A stretch of DNA of 64,000 bases from DATBLE01 sp963791425 (GCA_963791425.1 CAWBSE010000004.1:62001-126000), one strand, 5' to 3'. Positions 47,121-56,695 are shown, numbered from the stretch's first letter. Notes: generated by a model not told the origin, from the sequence alone. Numbers and translations: made by a program.

Positions 47121-49643
47121 CCGCTCGTCGAGTAACTCTGCAGCTCGCACCGCAGCCTCGGTTCGTGTCTTCACGCCGAGCTTCCCGAGGATGTGTCTCA
47201 CATGCACCTTCACGGTCGCTTCGCTTATGAACAGCGCGTTCGCAATCTCCTGGTTGGTGAGGCCCTGAACGACTAGGTCGAGTACCTCTCTCTCCCTCCG
47301 GGAGAGCGCGCCGTTGGCGGCCGGCGCTGAGGCTGTCAAGCCGACTCGAGCGCGCGAGATGCCCAGTCTCGAGCGTTGGCAGTGATGTCAGTCGAGGCGT
47401 CGCGGAGCTTCTCGGCCGCGACGGCTGCGAGGAGCGTTGGGAAAGCCCGATACGCGACGACAAACGAGTCGACGTTGCCCACTCCGTGAACGCCGTCTCA
47501 GCCGCATAGGAACGGCCGGCCGCGTTCGAGTCGCTCGCCTTGATCGCCGCGATTGCTTGGATGCACGGGCCAGCAACACGAACCTCGACCGTTTGGGCTG
47601 TTCTGCCTGCGTCGGCGAGATCAAGCGCCTCGGGTCAGGTCACCTGCACAGGCCTTCGCGAGTGCCAGGGTCGCCAGGTACTCGCCGCGCTCGTCCTCAA
47701 AGGGGAAGCGTCTCGGTCGGGTTGTAGGCTCTGGATGGCTCGCGTCGGCAGACCCTGGCGAGAGCAGCCGAGCGCGATCAGATGAGACTCGCCTCCGGTT
47801 GAAGAAATCGTTCTTGTCACGGGCTGATCGTCCGCGATCCGATCGAGAATTTGGCGGCTCCGAGCGAAGTGACGCAGCCCCAGTTCCGCCATTGCGCGGA
47901 CCCGTTGAGCGTAGGGAACAACGAAGGACAGTCGGACCTCTTCGGCGTACTGCTCGCATCTCGCCGCCGAGACCAGTGCGGCTGTGCGTAGATGCCCCTG
48001 GAGCGGCGAGCAGCGCTGAGGCATGAACTGGAAGGACGAGCGCGTGTGGGGCTCGGTGATCCGCGGCAAGAGGTGGTCGGCGGAGTCGAAGCGCTGCGAC
48101 GGTCCGAGCAGGTCCCTGCGGCGAACAGCCACCTGGAAACGAGCAATGGCGAGGCGCACCTCGCTGATGGCGCTGCCATCGTCGAGTTCGATGAGCCGAT
48201 CGAACAATTCGTCCACGTCGGATCCGTTCAGGTCGAGCGAGACGATCGAGTTGGCCCCAGACGGCATCCCGACGATCCGCGACGGTTCGCAGCGCTCTGC
48301 AAATGCTTCGTCGCAATGGCTACGGGCGCGCTCGTTGTGGTAGTCCAGATGTGCGCTCATGCCTGCGATGTAGTGCGCGCGCGAGCGGAGATGATCCGGC
48401 TGAAGAAGTCGCGCGGCGCGTGCCGCCAGGTTTTCGGACTTCTGTCTGTCGCCGGGTGGAAGGCCATCTCGGCCTGCTGCTAGGTCGACGATTGGAGCAT
48501 CGAGCCGTCTCGCTTCCGCGAGGTCGAGCCACCACGAGCGTGGCCATTCGCGCCTCGGCCAGCATCGTTCGCAGGCTCCATCTCCAGCAGACTGGTGAAG
48601 AGATCTGAGGTCGACGATCTGTTTGCGAGCGTGAATGCGTCATCCCAGAGTCCCAGGTCTGCGAGGTGGACGCCAGGCGCTCGAGATCGCCGTCCGTGAT
48701 CGTGGGGAACTCCGTGACTTGGCATCAAGGAAGGTCTTTAGAAGCGGATGAAGCTCAAGCACCCCGGCTCGCGGTCGAAAGAAAGCCTGCTCGCACACCT
48801 TCGGCGATCACCTCACTGGCCTCCTCGCCGAGAAGGAGATCGGCGACGCCCTCCCCAAGCGTCGGCGCGAGCGCGAGGCGGCATAGCCCTCTGCTGGACC
48901 TTGGGCGACGCGGCCTGGATACAGCTCTTCCGCGAAGTAGTCGTAGAGCGCATCGGGAGGCCCCCTTCCGGCAGTTCGAACTCGTCGGTGAGCGCTGCGA
49001 GACCGATCACCGCCGGCCAGCCCTCGGCAAGGGCGACGAGTCCTGGTGCGTCCTTGCGGTGGGACATGACTTCTGCGGCCTCGTCGTGGTCCATCGCCAG
49101 CTCGGTGCGGCCGATCTCGTACACCTCGCCGTACAGAAGCCGCCTCGCCGTGGCCCACGTCGGGCGTTTCCGGCTCGTGAGGAGAACGCGGATCGGGGTC
49201 TTGCGCAGCAGGAGGTCGACGAGGCGCTCGGGTGCCTTCGCCTCCATCGCGAACTGGTAGTCGTCAAAGACCAGCCACGCGTCGTCGGGCCACTCGGCGA
49301 GGTCTTCGGCGAACAGGTCGGCCAGGATGTCGACGTCCTGCTCGGGCGTGCCGGCCGCGCGCATCCGGCTGACCGCGCGGGCGCCGGCGTCCGGGATGAC
49401 CTCGGAGATCGCGGCAGCGAGCCCGGCGATCAGCGCCGCGACGTCCGCCGTCGCGGTCGTGCCGCGGTACCAGACGTGCCGCCGCTCGCCTGCCCACTCG
49501 CGCGCGAGCGTCGTCTTGCCGAACCCTGCGGGTGCGATCAGCATCAGCACCCGGGCGTTCGCGTTGTCCATCAGGCGCGTCAACCTGGGCCGCTTGATGA
49601 TGTAGCGGCGCGCTGCTTCGACCGCTGTCTCGATGCCCGCCAT
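47117..49643 (-). pseudogene. Degraded LAL (MalT-like) LuxR regulator
   Basis: From ATG 49643 an intact N-terminal ATPase runs for about 230 residues: IIKRPRLTRLMDNANARVLM, Walker A APAGFGKTTLA, Walker B WLVFDDYQF, VLLTSRKRP and GWPAVIGLAAL. Then frame changes begin after EFELPEGGLP (continuing DALYDYFAEELY in another frame). Helical TPR-like text recurs in pieces such as ERCEPSRIVGMPSG and VRRRDLLGPSQRF. The C-terminal LuxR HTH is intact: LSRREREVLDLVVQGLTNQE, IANALFISEATVKVHVRHIL. Total length matches the 850-residue LAL family. Likely non-functional unless the shifts are errors. Confidence 0.8.
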
Positions 49644-49691
49644 CGCCTGCTCCCGGGACGCTTCCCGTCGGGGCGACTGTACTCCTGCGGG

Positions 49692-49740
49692 TGGAGAAAG
49701 CGAAGTCCCCGTGCCGGCGGCCCAGGCCGCCGGCACGGGG
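49692..49740 (-). terminator. Strong hairpin between the HTH gene and the LAL pseudogene
   Basis: A 16-bp perfect stem (CCCCGTGCCGGCGGCC / GGCCGCCGGCACGGGG) with a 2-nt centre, followed on the minus strand by ACTTCGCTTTCTCC. It ends the small HTH gene transcript just 8 nt after its stop. Confidence 0.7.
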
Positions 49741-49747
49741 AGCTCCA

Positions 49748-49996
49748 TCACTGGCCGTCCAGGGCGCTCCGGAGCGGGTCGTCTCCCGTCATCTTGAAAT
49801 AGGCAACCGGGATCTGCCTCCGGCGGGGCACACCGAGCTTCTGACGAAGCGCATCCGAGTGTGCTTTTGCCGTGCGTGGCGAGATCTCGAGGTGGTGTGC
49901 AACCTCCTCGTTCGAGCAGCCTGCCGCGATGAGGGCGACGACCTGGCGTTGCCGGGCGGTGATCCCTGGCGGCGCGCCGATCAGTGTTTCGACCAT
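49748..49996 (-). CDS. Small LuxR-type HTH protein
   Basis: 82 residues, nearly only a LuxR DNA-binding domain: GITARQRQVVALIAAGCSNE, EVAHHLEISPRTAKAHSDAL, RQKLGVPRRRQIPVAYF. ATG 49996. It lies just upstream of the LAL pseudogene but is separated by a strong terminator. Divergent from the VapBC module. Confidence 0.85.
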   Translation of the reverse strand: MVETLIGAPPGITARQRQVVALIAAGCSNEEVAHHLEISPRTAKAHSDALRQKLGVPRRRQIPVAYFKMTGDDPLRSALDGQ

Positions 49997-50076
49997 GTGC
50001 CGGACGCTACTCGTGGAGCCGTCGGACGACTATTGACCGAAGGGCGTATTTCGAGCAGGTACGCCGCTGTGGCAGC

Positions 50077-50094
50077 TGTTACACATTTGTTACA
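50077..50094. promoter_or_regulatory. Direct repeats TGTTACA before the VapBC genes
   Basis: Two copies of TGTTACA (50077-50083 and 50088-50094), 11 bp apart, one helical turn. CATAAT (50093-50098) within the second copy may be the -10 of the toxin-antitoxin promoter. Candidate site for antitoxin autoregulation. Confidence 0.4.
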
Positions 50095-50127
50095 TAATAA
50101 GCAGTCCCCGCAATCCATAGGAGTGCT

Positions 50128-50358
50128 ATGACTCAGCGCATACACAGAACAACCATCGATTTGGATCTCGACAAGGTCGACCAGGCTCGTGAGCTGCTTG
50201 GCACGACCACGATCAGGGACACCGTTCACAAGGCACTCGACGAGGTCAGCCGCCGCGCTGCCCTGCGCCGCGCAGCGGACCTGATTCGAAAAGGGGGAAA
50301 CGGATTGGTGACACCGGAGGAGCTCGTCGAGTTGCGTCGCAACCCGCACTTCCCGTAG
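50128..50358 (+). CDS. vapB: VapB-type antitoxin
   Basis: 76 residues. The N-terminal IHRTTIDLDLDKVDQARELL with TIRDTVHKALDEV is a ribbon-helix-helix DNA-binding domain. The rest (ALRRAADLIRKGGNGLVTPE) is the toxin-wrapping arm. AGGAG lies 6 nt before the ATG. It is 2 nt upstream of the toxin gene, the usual order. Confidence 0.85.
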   Translation: MTQRIHRTTIDLDLDKVDQARELLGTTTIRDTVHKALDEVSRRAALRRAADLIRKGGNGLVTPEELVELRRNPHFP

Positions 50359-50360
50359 CC

Positions 50361-50783
50361 GTGGCGATCTACCTCGCCGACTCCTCGATCTGGGCGTGGG
50401 CGGAGAACGATCCCGCGTGCGCGATCGCCGCCAAGCTCGCCGATCGGCTGGAGCACGATGAGGTTGCGACCTGCCCGCTCGTCGTGCTCGAAGCGCTTCA
50501 TCGAGCACGTACGGGACAGCAATACCAGCTGCTCTTCGGGACACTTTTCGCGCCGCTGACATCTCTCCCGGTGACCGCGACGAGCGGGGCGAGAGCCGTC
50601 CGGGTACAGCAGGAGCTCTCTGTGGGCACCCACGGCAACCACAGACGCCCGGCCGCAGACTTCTTGCTCGCCGCTGCAGCCGAGGAGGCAGGCGCCGACG
50701 TGACGCTCTGGTTCTTCGACAAGGACCTCCGCGTGATCTGCGACCACACCGGGCAGCCGTACGAGGCCGAGACACGCGCCTAG
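50361..50783 (+). CDS. vapC: VapC-type PIN-domain toxin ribonuclease
   Basis: 140 residues. PIN-domain acidic residues are visible: Asp in YLADSSIWAW (about 7), Glu in VLEALHRA (about 45), Asp in RRPAADFLLAAAAEE (about 100) and Asp in FFDKDLRVI (about 120). VapC toxins cleave tRNA or rRNA and are held inactive by VapB. GTG start. The stop abuts the convergent adenosine deaminase gene. Confidence 0.87.
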   Translation: MAIYLADSSIWAWAENDPACAIAAKLADRLEHDEVATCPLVVLEALHRARTGQQYQLLFGTLFAPLTSLPVTATSGARAVRVQQELSVGTHGNHRRPAADFLLAAAAEEAGADVTLWFFDKDLRVICDHTGQPYEAETRA

Positions 50784-51794
50784 CTAGGCCGCGACGGGAG
50801 ACTCGCGCACAAAGCTCGCCTCGTGCCCGCGGGCGTTTGCCTCGCGGAGCTCGTCCTCGTCCAGCGCGCCGATCCGAAGCAGCAGGTCGAGCTCGTCGCG
50901 GAGGTGGGTGCGCATCATCTCCGGGCCGTCCGTCGCGATCGTGAAGCGGACGCCGTTCTCGATGAACGCGCGGAACGTCGCCCGCACCGCCGCCTCGTCC
51001 GGGAGCGCCTTCGTCAGCAGATTCGAGGTCGGGCAGATCTCCAGGACGATCTGACGCTCCTTCAGCTCCGCCATCAGCGCGGGCTCGCGGGCGGCGAGGA
51101 TCCCGTGGCCGATGCGGTCGGGCGAGAGCGTCTCGATCACCTCGGCGGTCTCCTCGACGCCGAAGGCGCCGCCCTCCTCGCCGACGTGGATGGTGATGCC
51201 GAGGCCGGCAGCGCGCGCCTCCTCGACCAGCGGCGCCAACGCCGCGTAGGGATAGCGCAATCCCCCTGGACGGGGCCCGGCGATGTCGATTCCGACGACG
51301 CCGCGCGAGCGGTAGCGGATCGCCTTCTCGATGATCACCTGGTTCTGCCGCTCGTCGAACGTGCGGTCCATCATCAGGATCAGCCCGGCGCGCACCCGCG
51401 GGTACTCCAGGCTCGCGCGGTCGAGGCCGCGGGCGGCGGCCATGATGATGTGATCGAGGTCGCGCTCGCCGCCGCGGTTCCGCTTCATCGGGTTGAAGCG
51501 CACCTCGAGCGTCGTGATGTGCTGCGAGCGGTACGCGCCGCCGATCGCCGCGTGCACCGACCGCTCGACCGCGATCGGGCTCGACTGGATCGCCTCCGTC
51601 CAGTGGTAGATCGCGTCGAGCGCGTTCAGGTCGGGGACGCCGCGCGGGTCGGAGATCGTCACCAGGCGGTCGAACTCCCAGTAGTCCTTCACCGGCAGGG
51701 CGATCCCCTGCTCGTGCGCGATCGACCAGAGGATCTCCGAAGCCACGGAGCCGCCGAGGTGGGTGTGCAGCTCGGCGAGGCCTTCTTCGAACAC
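50784..51794 (-). CDS. add: Adenosine deaminase family protein
   Basis: 336 residues. Zinc ligands and catalytic residues: LAELHTHLGGSV (H-x-H), ITIHVGEEGG (His), DRIGHGILA (H with the G-H-G), CPTSNLLT, and TIATDGPEMM (Asp pair region). The family deaminates adenosine to inosine; adenine or aminofutalosine deamination also occurs in relatives. Cytosolic. Divergent from the glycosyltransferase gene. Confidence 0.88.
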   Translation of the reverse strand: MFEEGLAELHTHLGGSVASEILWSIAHEQGIALPVKDYWEFDRLVTISDPRGVPDLNALDAIYHWTEAIQSSPIAVERSVHAAIGGAYRSQHITTLEVRFNPMKRNRGGERDLDHIIMAAARGLDRASLEYPRVRAGLILMMDRTFDERQNQVIIEKAIRYRSRGVVGIDIAGPRPGGLRYPYAALAPLVEEARAAGLGITIHVGEEGGAFGVEETAEVIETLSPDRIGHGILAAREPALMAELKERQIVLEICPTSNLLTKALPDEAAVRATFRAFIENGVRFTIATDGPEMMRTHLRDELDLLLRIGALDEDELREANARGHEASFVRESPVAA

Positions 51795-51832
51795 GGTCCG
51801 AGCATACCGTGGGCCCCCATAGACTCCGCCGC

Positions 51833-52954
51833 ATGAAGGTGGGCATCGTCGTGCCGTTCTCGTGGTCGTTCCTCGGGGGCGTCCTCGAGCACGCCGAGCT
51901 CAAATGCGCCGCCCTGCGCGCGCGCGGCCACGACGTCAAGATCGTGATCGGCAACGACCCGCCCGGCACCTTCACACGCGCCCTCCACCCGCGGCACGGC
52001 CGCCACGGCGACCCACCACCCGAAGTGATCCCGATCGGCCGCACCGTGATCGTCCCCGCCAACGGGTCGCTCCCGAACCTCTGCCTCAGCCCGAGCGTCC
52101 CCTTCAAGCTCAAGCGCGTGTTCAGGGAGGAGCAGTTCGACGTGCTGCACCTGCACGAGCCGATGACACCCGCGATCTGCGTCTCGGCGCTCGCGGTCGC
52201 GCGCTGCCCGATCGTCGCCACCTGGCACGCCGCCGGCGCGCTCGGCTACATGCATCTCGGCCTGCCGATGTGGGGCGGCATGCTCGAACGGATCGACCAC
52301 CGGATCGCCGTCTCCGAGCAGGCGCGGCTCTCCGCGCAGAACTGGCTCAAGGGCTGGGACTTCGAGGTGATCCCGAACGGCACCGTGATCCCGCCCGCGG
52401 CCGATCCGGACGACCGCGACGACACGATCGTCTTCATCGGCCGGCACGACCCGCGCAAGGGCATGCCGGTGCTGCTCAGGGCATGGCCCGAGATCCACCG
52501 GCGAACCGGGGCACGGCTGCGGCTCATCGGCGCCGACCCGCTCGCAGCCGGGCTCCTGTTGGCCCGGCACCGCATCCCGACCGAGGGCATCGACGTGCTC
52601 GGCTTCATCTCGCAGGAGGACCTGACGGCCGAGTTGCTGCGGGCGAAGGCGCTCGCGGCGCCGTCGATCGGGCAGGAGAGCTTCGGCATGGTGCTGATCC
52701 GCGCGTTTGCATGCGCGACGCCGGTGGTTGCGTCCGACATTCCCGGATACAAGGCGGTGATGACAGACGAGACCGGCGTGCTGGTGCCGCCGGGCGACGA
52801 CGGCGCGCTCACCGACGCGCTCGTCGAGCTGCTCGAGGACGAGCCGCGCCGGCGCGCGCTCGGCGCCGCCGCCCGGCAGATCGCGGTCGAGAAGTACTCG
52901 TGGGACACGATCGCCGTGCGGCTCGAGCAGATCTACCAGGATCTCGCGGCGTGA
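51833..52954 (+). CDS. GT4-family glycosyltransferase (PimA-like)
   Basis: 373 residues. Begins VGIVVPFSWSFLGGVLEHAE (donor-independent N-domain start, as in phosphatidylinositol mannosyltransferases), FDVLHLHEPMTPAICVSALA, ATWHAAGALGYMHL, VIPNGTVI, FIGRHDPRKGMPVLL, and the donor-site E-x7-E in APSIGQESFGMVLIRAFACA. It likely transfers a sugar from a nucleotide donor to a lipid at the membrane. A TAGACT hexamer lies 7 nt before the ATG. Its stop overlaps the flippase-like gene start (GTGA). Confidence 0.92.
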   Translation: MKVGIVVPFSWSFLGGVLEHAELKCAALRARGHDVKIVIGNDPPGTFTRALHPRHGRHGDPPPEVIPIGRTVIVPANGSLPNLCLSPSVPFKLKRVFREEQFDVLHLHEPMTPAICVSALAVARCPIVATWHAAGALGYMHLGLPMWGGMLERIDHRIAVSEQARLSAQNWLKGWDFEVIPNGTVIPPAADPDDRDDTIVFIGRHDPRKGMPVLLRAWPEIHRRTGARLRLIGADPLAAGLLLARHRIPTEGIDVLGFISQEDLTAELLRAKALAAPSIGQESFGMVLIRAFACATPVVASDIPGYKAVMTDETGVLVPPGDDGALTDALVELLEDEPRRRALGAAARQIAVEKYSWDTIAVRLEQIYQDLAA

Positions 52955-54030
52955 AGCAGCTGCTCAGTGGGCGCCTCCTGCGCTCACCGTGGACGCGCGG
53001 GGGAATCGCGCTCGCCTTCATCTGCGGCGTCGGCGCGATGCTCTGGTGGCACGGGCCGCACTGGGCCGACTTCAAGGACGCGTTCACGTCGGTCCAGTGG
53101 GAGTGGGTGGCGGCCGCGGTCGGGTTCAACCTGCTCTCGATCGTCGCCCGTGCGTTCGCCTGGGACGCGGTCATCCGCTCGGCGATGCCTCCGCCGCACC
53201 CGCGCTTCCGGCTCGTCTTCTCCTCGTTCTGCGTCGGGCTGCTCGCGAACGCCGTGCTGCCCGGCCGTGTCGGCGAGCTGGCCCGCGTCGCCGTGCTGAT
53301 CCGACCACTCAACGGCCGGCGCAAGGGGCTCTGGCCGCTGCTCGTCGGGACCGTCTTCGCCCACCGCGTCTTCGACCTCGTCCCAGTCCTGGTGCTCGTC
53401 GCCGTCGTGCTCACCACCGCCGACATCCCCGGCTGGGCATTCACGAGCCTCGTGATCGTGCTCTCGCTCGGGATCGGGCTCTTCCTCTTCGCGTTCGCGA
53501 GCGCCCGCCACCACCACCAGACGCGGCTCGACGGGATGGGGTCGGTCAAGCGCATCATCACAATGGGCCGCCTCGGGCTCGGCGTCATGCGCAGCCCCGG
53601 CGCCGCCGCGGTCGCGATCACCGGCCAGTGCGTCGGGTGGATGTTCCAGCTCCTGGCGGTCTGGGCGGCCATGCGGGCGTTCCACATCTACGAAGGCCTA
53701 GCGGCCGCCGCCGTCGTGCTGCTGCTGATGAACGTCGCGACGATCATCCCGCTCTGGCCCGGCAACGTCGGCCTCGTCCAGGTCGCGGTCGCCACGCCGC
53801 TCGTCCGCTACGGCGTCGACTACGGCACCGGGATCGCGTTCGGCTTCGGGCTCCAGGCGATCGAGGCGTCGGTCGGCGTCGGGATCGGGCTGATCTTCCT
53901 GGCGCGCGAGGGGCTTTCGTTCGCACGGCTGCGCGAGATGCCCGGGGCGGTCAGCGCAGACGAGGACGACTCGCAGCAGCAATCCGACGGGACCGCGCAT
54001 GAGCCCGAACGCGCTCGCGTGCCCGGCTAG
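52951..54030 (+). CDS. Flippase-like membrane protein (LPG synthase TM-region family)
   Basis: 359 residues with about eight membrane helices. FNLLSIVARAFAWDAVI, FSSFCVGLLANAVLPGRVGE (the N-x-x-x-P-x-R-x-G-E motif) and MNVATIIPLWPGNVGLVQVA (P-x-x-P-G-x-x-G) are the conserved blocks. Coupled by GTGA to the GT4 gene, so it may move the glycolipid made there across the membrane. The C-terminal 30 residues are acidic and disordered and overlap the next gene. Confidence 0.85.
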   Translation: MKQLLSGRLLRSPWTRGGIALAFICGVGAMLWWHGPHWADFKDAFTSVQWEWVAAAVGFNLLSIVARAFAWDAVIRSAMPPPHPRFRLVFSSFCVGLLANAVLPGRVGELARVAVLIRPLNGRRKGLWPLLVGTVFAHRVFDLVPVLVLVAVVLTTADIPGWAFTSLVIVLSLGIGLFLFAFASARHHHQTRLDGMGSVKRIITMGRLGLGVMRSPGAAAVAITGQCVGWMFQLLAVWAAMRAFHIYEGLAAAAVVLLLMNVATIIPLWPGNVGLVQVAVATPLVRYGVDYGTGIAFGFGLQAIEASVGVGIGLIFLAREGLSFARLREMPGAVSADEDDSQQQSDGTAHEPERARVPG

Positions 54031-54937
54031 CCTCAAGAACTGCCTTTCCGCGACTGTCGCCGCGGAACGGCTGGCTGTCGGCTTTGGGCTGGCCGGGGTG
54101 CGCGCCGATCGCTTGCCTCTGGCCGACGGAGGGGAGGGGACGCTCGATGCGCTCTGCTCCGTCTTCGAGGAAATCGAAACGGTCGACGCGTTTGGCGGGC
54201 CGCGCGTTGCTCGCATCGGGGTGCTGCCGGACGGAACACGCGTGGTCGAGGCTGCGGAGGCGATTCCGCTCGACCCCGCGCGGCTCGACGTCATGGAGGC
54301 GTCCAGTCGGGGGCTGGGGGCGTGGATCGCCGGGCTCGGTGACGGGCCGCTGGTCGTGACCGTTGGCGGCACGGCGACGATGGACGCCGGAGCCGGGTTG
54401 CTCGCGGCGCTCGACCGGCTGCCCGGGCCGACGCGCGTGTTGTGCGACGTGGCAACGACGCTGTACGACGCGCCGCGGCTGTTCGGGCCGCAGAAAGGCG
54501 CGACACCCGCGCAGGTCGCCGAGCTCGAGGCGCGGTTCCGCGCGATCGATGCGCTGGCGCCGTTCGCGGAGCTCCCCGGTTCGGGAGCGGCAGGAGGGCT
54601 CGGCGCGGCGCTGGCGTCGCTCGGCGCCGAACTCGTGCCGGGGGCGGACGCGGTGCTCGACCTCGTCGGCTTCGATCCTCGCGGCTACGACCTCGTGGTC
54701 ACCGGCGAGGGGACGGTCGACCGGACGACCTGGGAGGGCAAGGCGCCGGCCGCCGTCGTGCGCCGCTGTGCAGAGGCCGGAGTGCGCTGCGTGGTCTTCG
54801 GCGGGCGCGTGGTCGAGGGCGACGCGGTCGCACTCAGCGGCGATCCTGCTCGCGCCGGCGACGACCTGGTCGAGCTGGGGGAGCGGCTCGGGCGGTTAGT
54901 TGCCGGCGGCGGCCGCGGCGGCGTTGGCGGCGCGTAG
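53999..54937 (+). CDS. glxK: Glycerate kinase (GlxK type)
   Basis: 312 residues, shorter than the usual 370-380. LKNCLSATVAAERLAVGF corresponds to the K-x-x-x-S-A phosphate region; RLPLADGGEGTLDALC, VVTVGGTATMDAGAGLLAAL and YDLVVTGEGTVDRTTWEGKA are the family signatures. It phosphorylates D-glycerate with ATP. The N-terminal strand (normally A-P-D-x-F-K) is degenerate (CPASLK). The start overlaps the flippase gene by 32 nt and the end overlaps the convergent cNMP gene by 42 nt. Confidence 0.85.
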   Translation: MSPNALACPASLKNCLSATVAAERLAVGFGLAGVRADRLPLADGGEGTLDALCSVFEEIETVDAFGGPRVARIGVLPDGTRVVEAAEAIPLDPARLDVMEASSRGLGAWIAGLGDGPLVVTVGGTATMDAGAGLLAALDRLPGPTRVLCDVATTLYDAPRLFGPQKGATPAQVAELEARFRAIDALAPFAELPGSGAAGGLGAALASLGAELVPGADAVLDLVGFDPRGYDLVVTGEGTVDRTTWEGKAPAAVVRRCAEAGVRCVVFGGRVVEGDAVALSGDPARAGDDLVELGERLGRLVAGGGRGGVGGA

Positions 54938-55321
54938 GCGCTTCGCCATCACCTGGAGCAGTTCCCACGCGATTTCGGCGTTTTCGACGATGAGCGGGCG
55001 GAACTCCCACGACGTCATGCCGTATGCCTTGACCTCGGTCAGCGCCTTGACCGTCGCAGTGCGAGGCCCGTCGTCGATGAGCGCGACCTCGCCGAAGTAA
55101 TCGCCGGGGCCGCCGGTGCCGAGCGTGTTGCCCCCGGCGGAGTACTCGACGGTACCCTCGCCGATCACGAAGAACCCGACGCCGCGCTGCCCTTCGGCCG
55201 CGATCACGTCGCCGACCGAGAAGTCACTCTCCTTCAGCGATCCTGCCAGGCGCTTGATGTCGCGGTCGGACAGGCTCTCGAAGAGCTCGACCTTCTGCAG
55301 GAGATCGGTGAGATCGGACAC
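54896..55321 (-). CDS. Cyclic-nucleotide-binding-domain protein
   Basis: 141 residues from GTG 55321. LFESLSDRDIKRLAGSLKES, then the cNMP fold with FFVIGEGTVEY and GDYFGEVALIDDGPRTATVK, then C-terminal helices ending in an Ala-rich tail. No HTH or catalytic domain. Like the protein at 7213-7581 it probably binds cAMP as an adaptor. It lies 11 nt downstream of xseB on the same strand. Confidence 0.87.
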   Translation of the reverse strand: MSDLTDLLQKVELFESLSDRDIKRLAGSLKESDFSVGDVIAAEGQRGVGFFVIGEGTVEYSAGGNTLGTGGPGDYFGEVALIDDGPRTATVKALTEVKAYGMTSWEFRPLIVENAEIAWELLQVMAKRLRAANAAAAAAGN

Positions 55322-55332
55322 CAGGGGTGAGC

Positions 55333-55533
55333 TTATCCGGTCGGGCGCGCAGCGTCGACCCTCTTGGCGAGCTCCTCGATCTTCCCCTCGGCCGTTTCGA
55401 GCTGGGCGGCGCAGAAGCGGTACAGCTCCTCGCCGCGCTCCCAGAGCTTCAGCGCCTCGTCCAGGCTCGCGTCGCCGCGCTCGAGACGCCCCACGATCTC
55501 GGTGAGCTCCTTCTCGGCTTCCTCGTACGTCAT
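55333..55533 (-). CDS. xseB: Exodeoxyribonuclease VII small subunit
   Basis: 66 residues, typical. MTYEEAEKELTEIVGRLERG, DASLDEALKLWERGEEL and CAAQLETAEGKIEEL form the two helices of XseB. Its ATG overlaps the xseA stop (ATGA). Several small subunits bind one XseA in the single-strand DNA exonuclease. Confidence 0.95.
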   Translation of the reverse strand: MTYEEAEKELTEIVGRLERGDASLDEALKLWERGEELYRFCAAQLETAEGKIEELAKRVDAARPTG

Positions 55534-56672
55534 TCGATCCTCGCTCCAAACGAGCCGTCGGCGACCTCGATCGCAATCGGGTCGCCGGGGGCGACTCCCG
55601 CGGCGGAGCGGACGAGCTCGTCTCCACGGCGGACGATCGCGTAGCCGCGCTCCAGCGTCGCGCGCGGCGAGAGCGCCCGCAGGCGTCCGCCCGCCTGGGC
55701 GAGGGCGGCGCGGCGGCGCTCGACGAGCAACGCCGGCGCCCGGCGGAGCCGGTCGTGCGTCTGTCCGATGCGCTGCTGGTGGCGCTCGAGAGTGCGGCGC
55801 GTCCCGCGCGCGAGGGAGTCGCGCGAGCGGCCGAGGCCGGCGAGCAGCTCCTCGAGATCCGGGACGACCAGCCGGCCCGCGGCGGTCGGGGTCGAGGCGC
55901 GCCGGTCGGCGGCGAGATCGCAGAGCGGCGTGTCCTGCTCGTGGCCGACCGCGGTCACCACCGGCACCGGACAGTCGACGATCGCACGCACGAGCCGCTC
56001 GTCGGAGAACGGGAGGAGATCCTCGAAGCCGCCGCCGCCCCGGGCGAGGATGACGACGTCGACCTCGGGCTCGAGGGCGATTCGCCCCAGCGCCTCGCAC
56101 ATCGCCGCAGCCGCATGGTGTCCCTGAACCAGTGTTTCGGCGATGACGATGCGGGCGGGCGGGAAGCGCGTCTGGATCGCGGTGATCACGTCGCGTTTGG
56201 CGGCGGCGTCGTTGCCGGTGACGAGCCCGATCCTCCGCGGCAGGCGGGGGAGTGGCCGCTTGCGCGAGTCGGCGAAGACCCCCTCGGCGGCGAGCTTCGC
56301 CTTCAGCCGCTCGAGCGCGGCGAGATGCTCTCCGAGCCCGAACCGCTCGATCGACATCGCGCGCAGCCGCAGCTCGCCCTTCTGCGCCCACAGCTCCGCG
56401 CGCCCGTAGACGTGCACCCGCTCGCCGTTCGCGAGGTCGAGCCGCAGCCCGTCGAACTGCCCGCGCGGCATCGCCGCGGGGAGGCACGCGCCGGTCTCCG
56501 GATCCTTCAGCGTGAAGAACACCGTCTGCCAGCCGGCCTGCCGGCGCAGTTCGGTCACCTCGCCCTCGATCCAGAGCGTCGGCAGCCGTGCGAGCCAGTC
56601 GGCGACACCCTTGTTGAACCCCGCGACGGAGTAGACCTTGCGGTCGCCGTAGACGATCGGCTCGATCTTCAT
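55530..56672 (-). CDS. xseA: Exodeoxyribonuclease VII large subunit
   Basis: 380 residues. N-terminal OB fold (LWIEGEVTELRRQAGWQTVF, FTLKDPETGACLPAAMPRG), then the catalytic domain with LPRRIGLVTGNDAAAKRDVI, VDVVILARGGGGFEDLLPF (G-G-G-S/G-x-E-D-L), VTAVGHEQDTPLCDLAADRR (G-H-E-x-D) and ASTPTAAG. All key residues present. Helical C-terminal part shorter than in E. coli. Confidence 0.96.
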   Translation of the reverse strand: MKIEPIVYGDRKVYSVAGFNKGVADWLARLPTLWIEGEVTELRRQAGWQTVFFTLKDPETGACLPAAMPRGQFDGLRLDLANGERVHVYGRAELWAQKGELRLRAMSIERFGLGEHLAALERLKAKLAAEGVFADSRKRPLPRLPRRIGLVTGNDAAAKRDVITAIQTRFPPARIVIAETLVQGHHAAAAMCEALGRIALEPEVDVVILARGGGGFEDLLPFSDERLVRAIVDCPVPVVTAVGHEQDTPLCDLAADRRASTPTAAGRLVVPDLEELLAGLGRSRDSLARGTRRTLERHQQRIGQTHDRLRRAPALLVERRRAALAQAGGRLRALSPRATLERGYAIVRRGDELVRSAAGVAPGDPIAIEVADGSFGARIE

Positions 56673-56695
56673 GCGCCCATCGTAGGATGTGAGGC

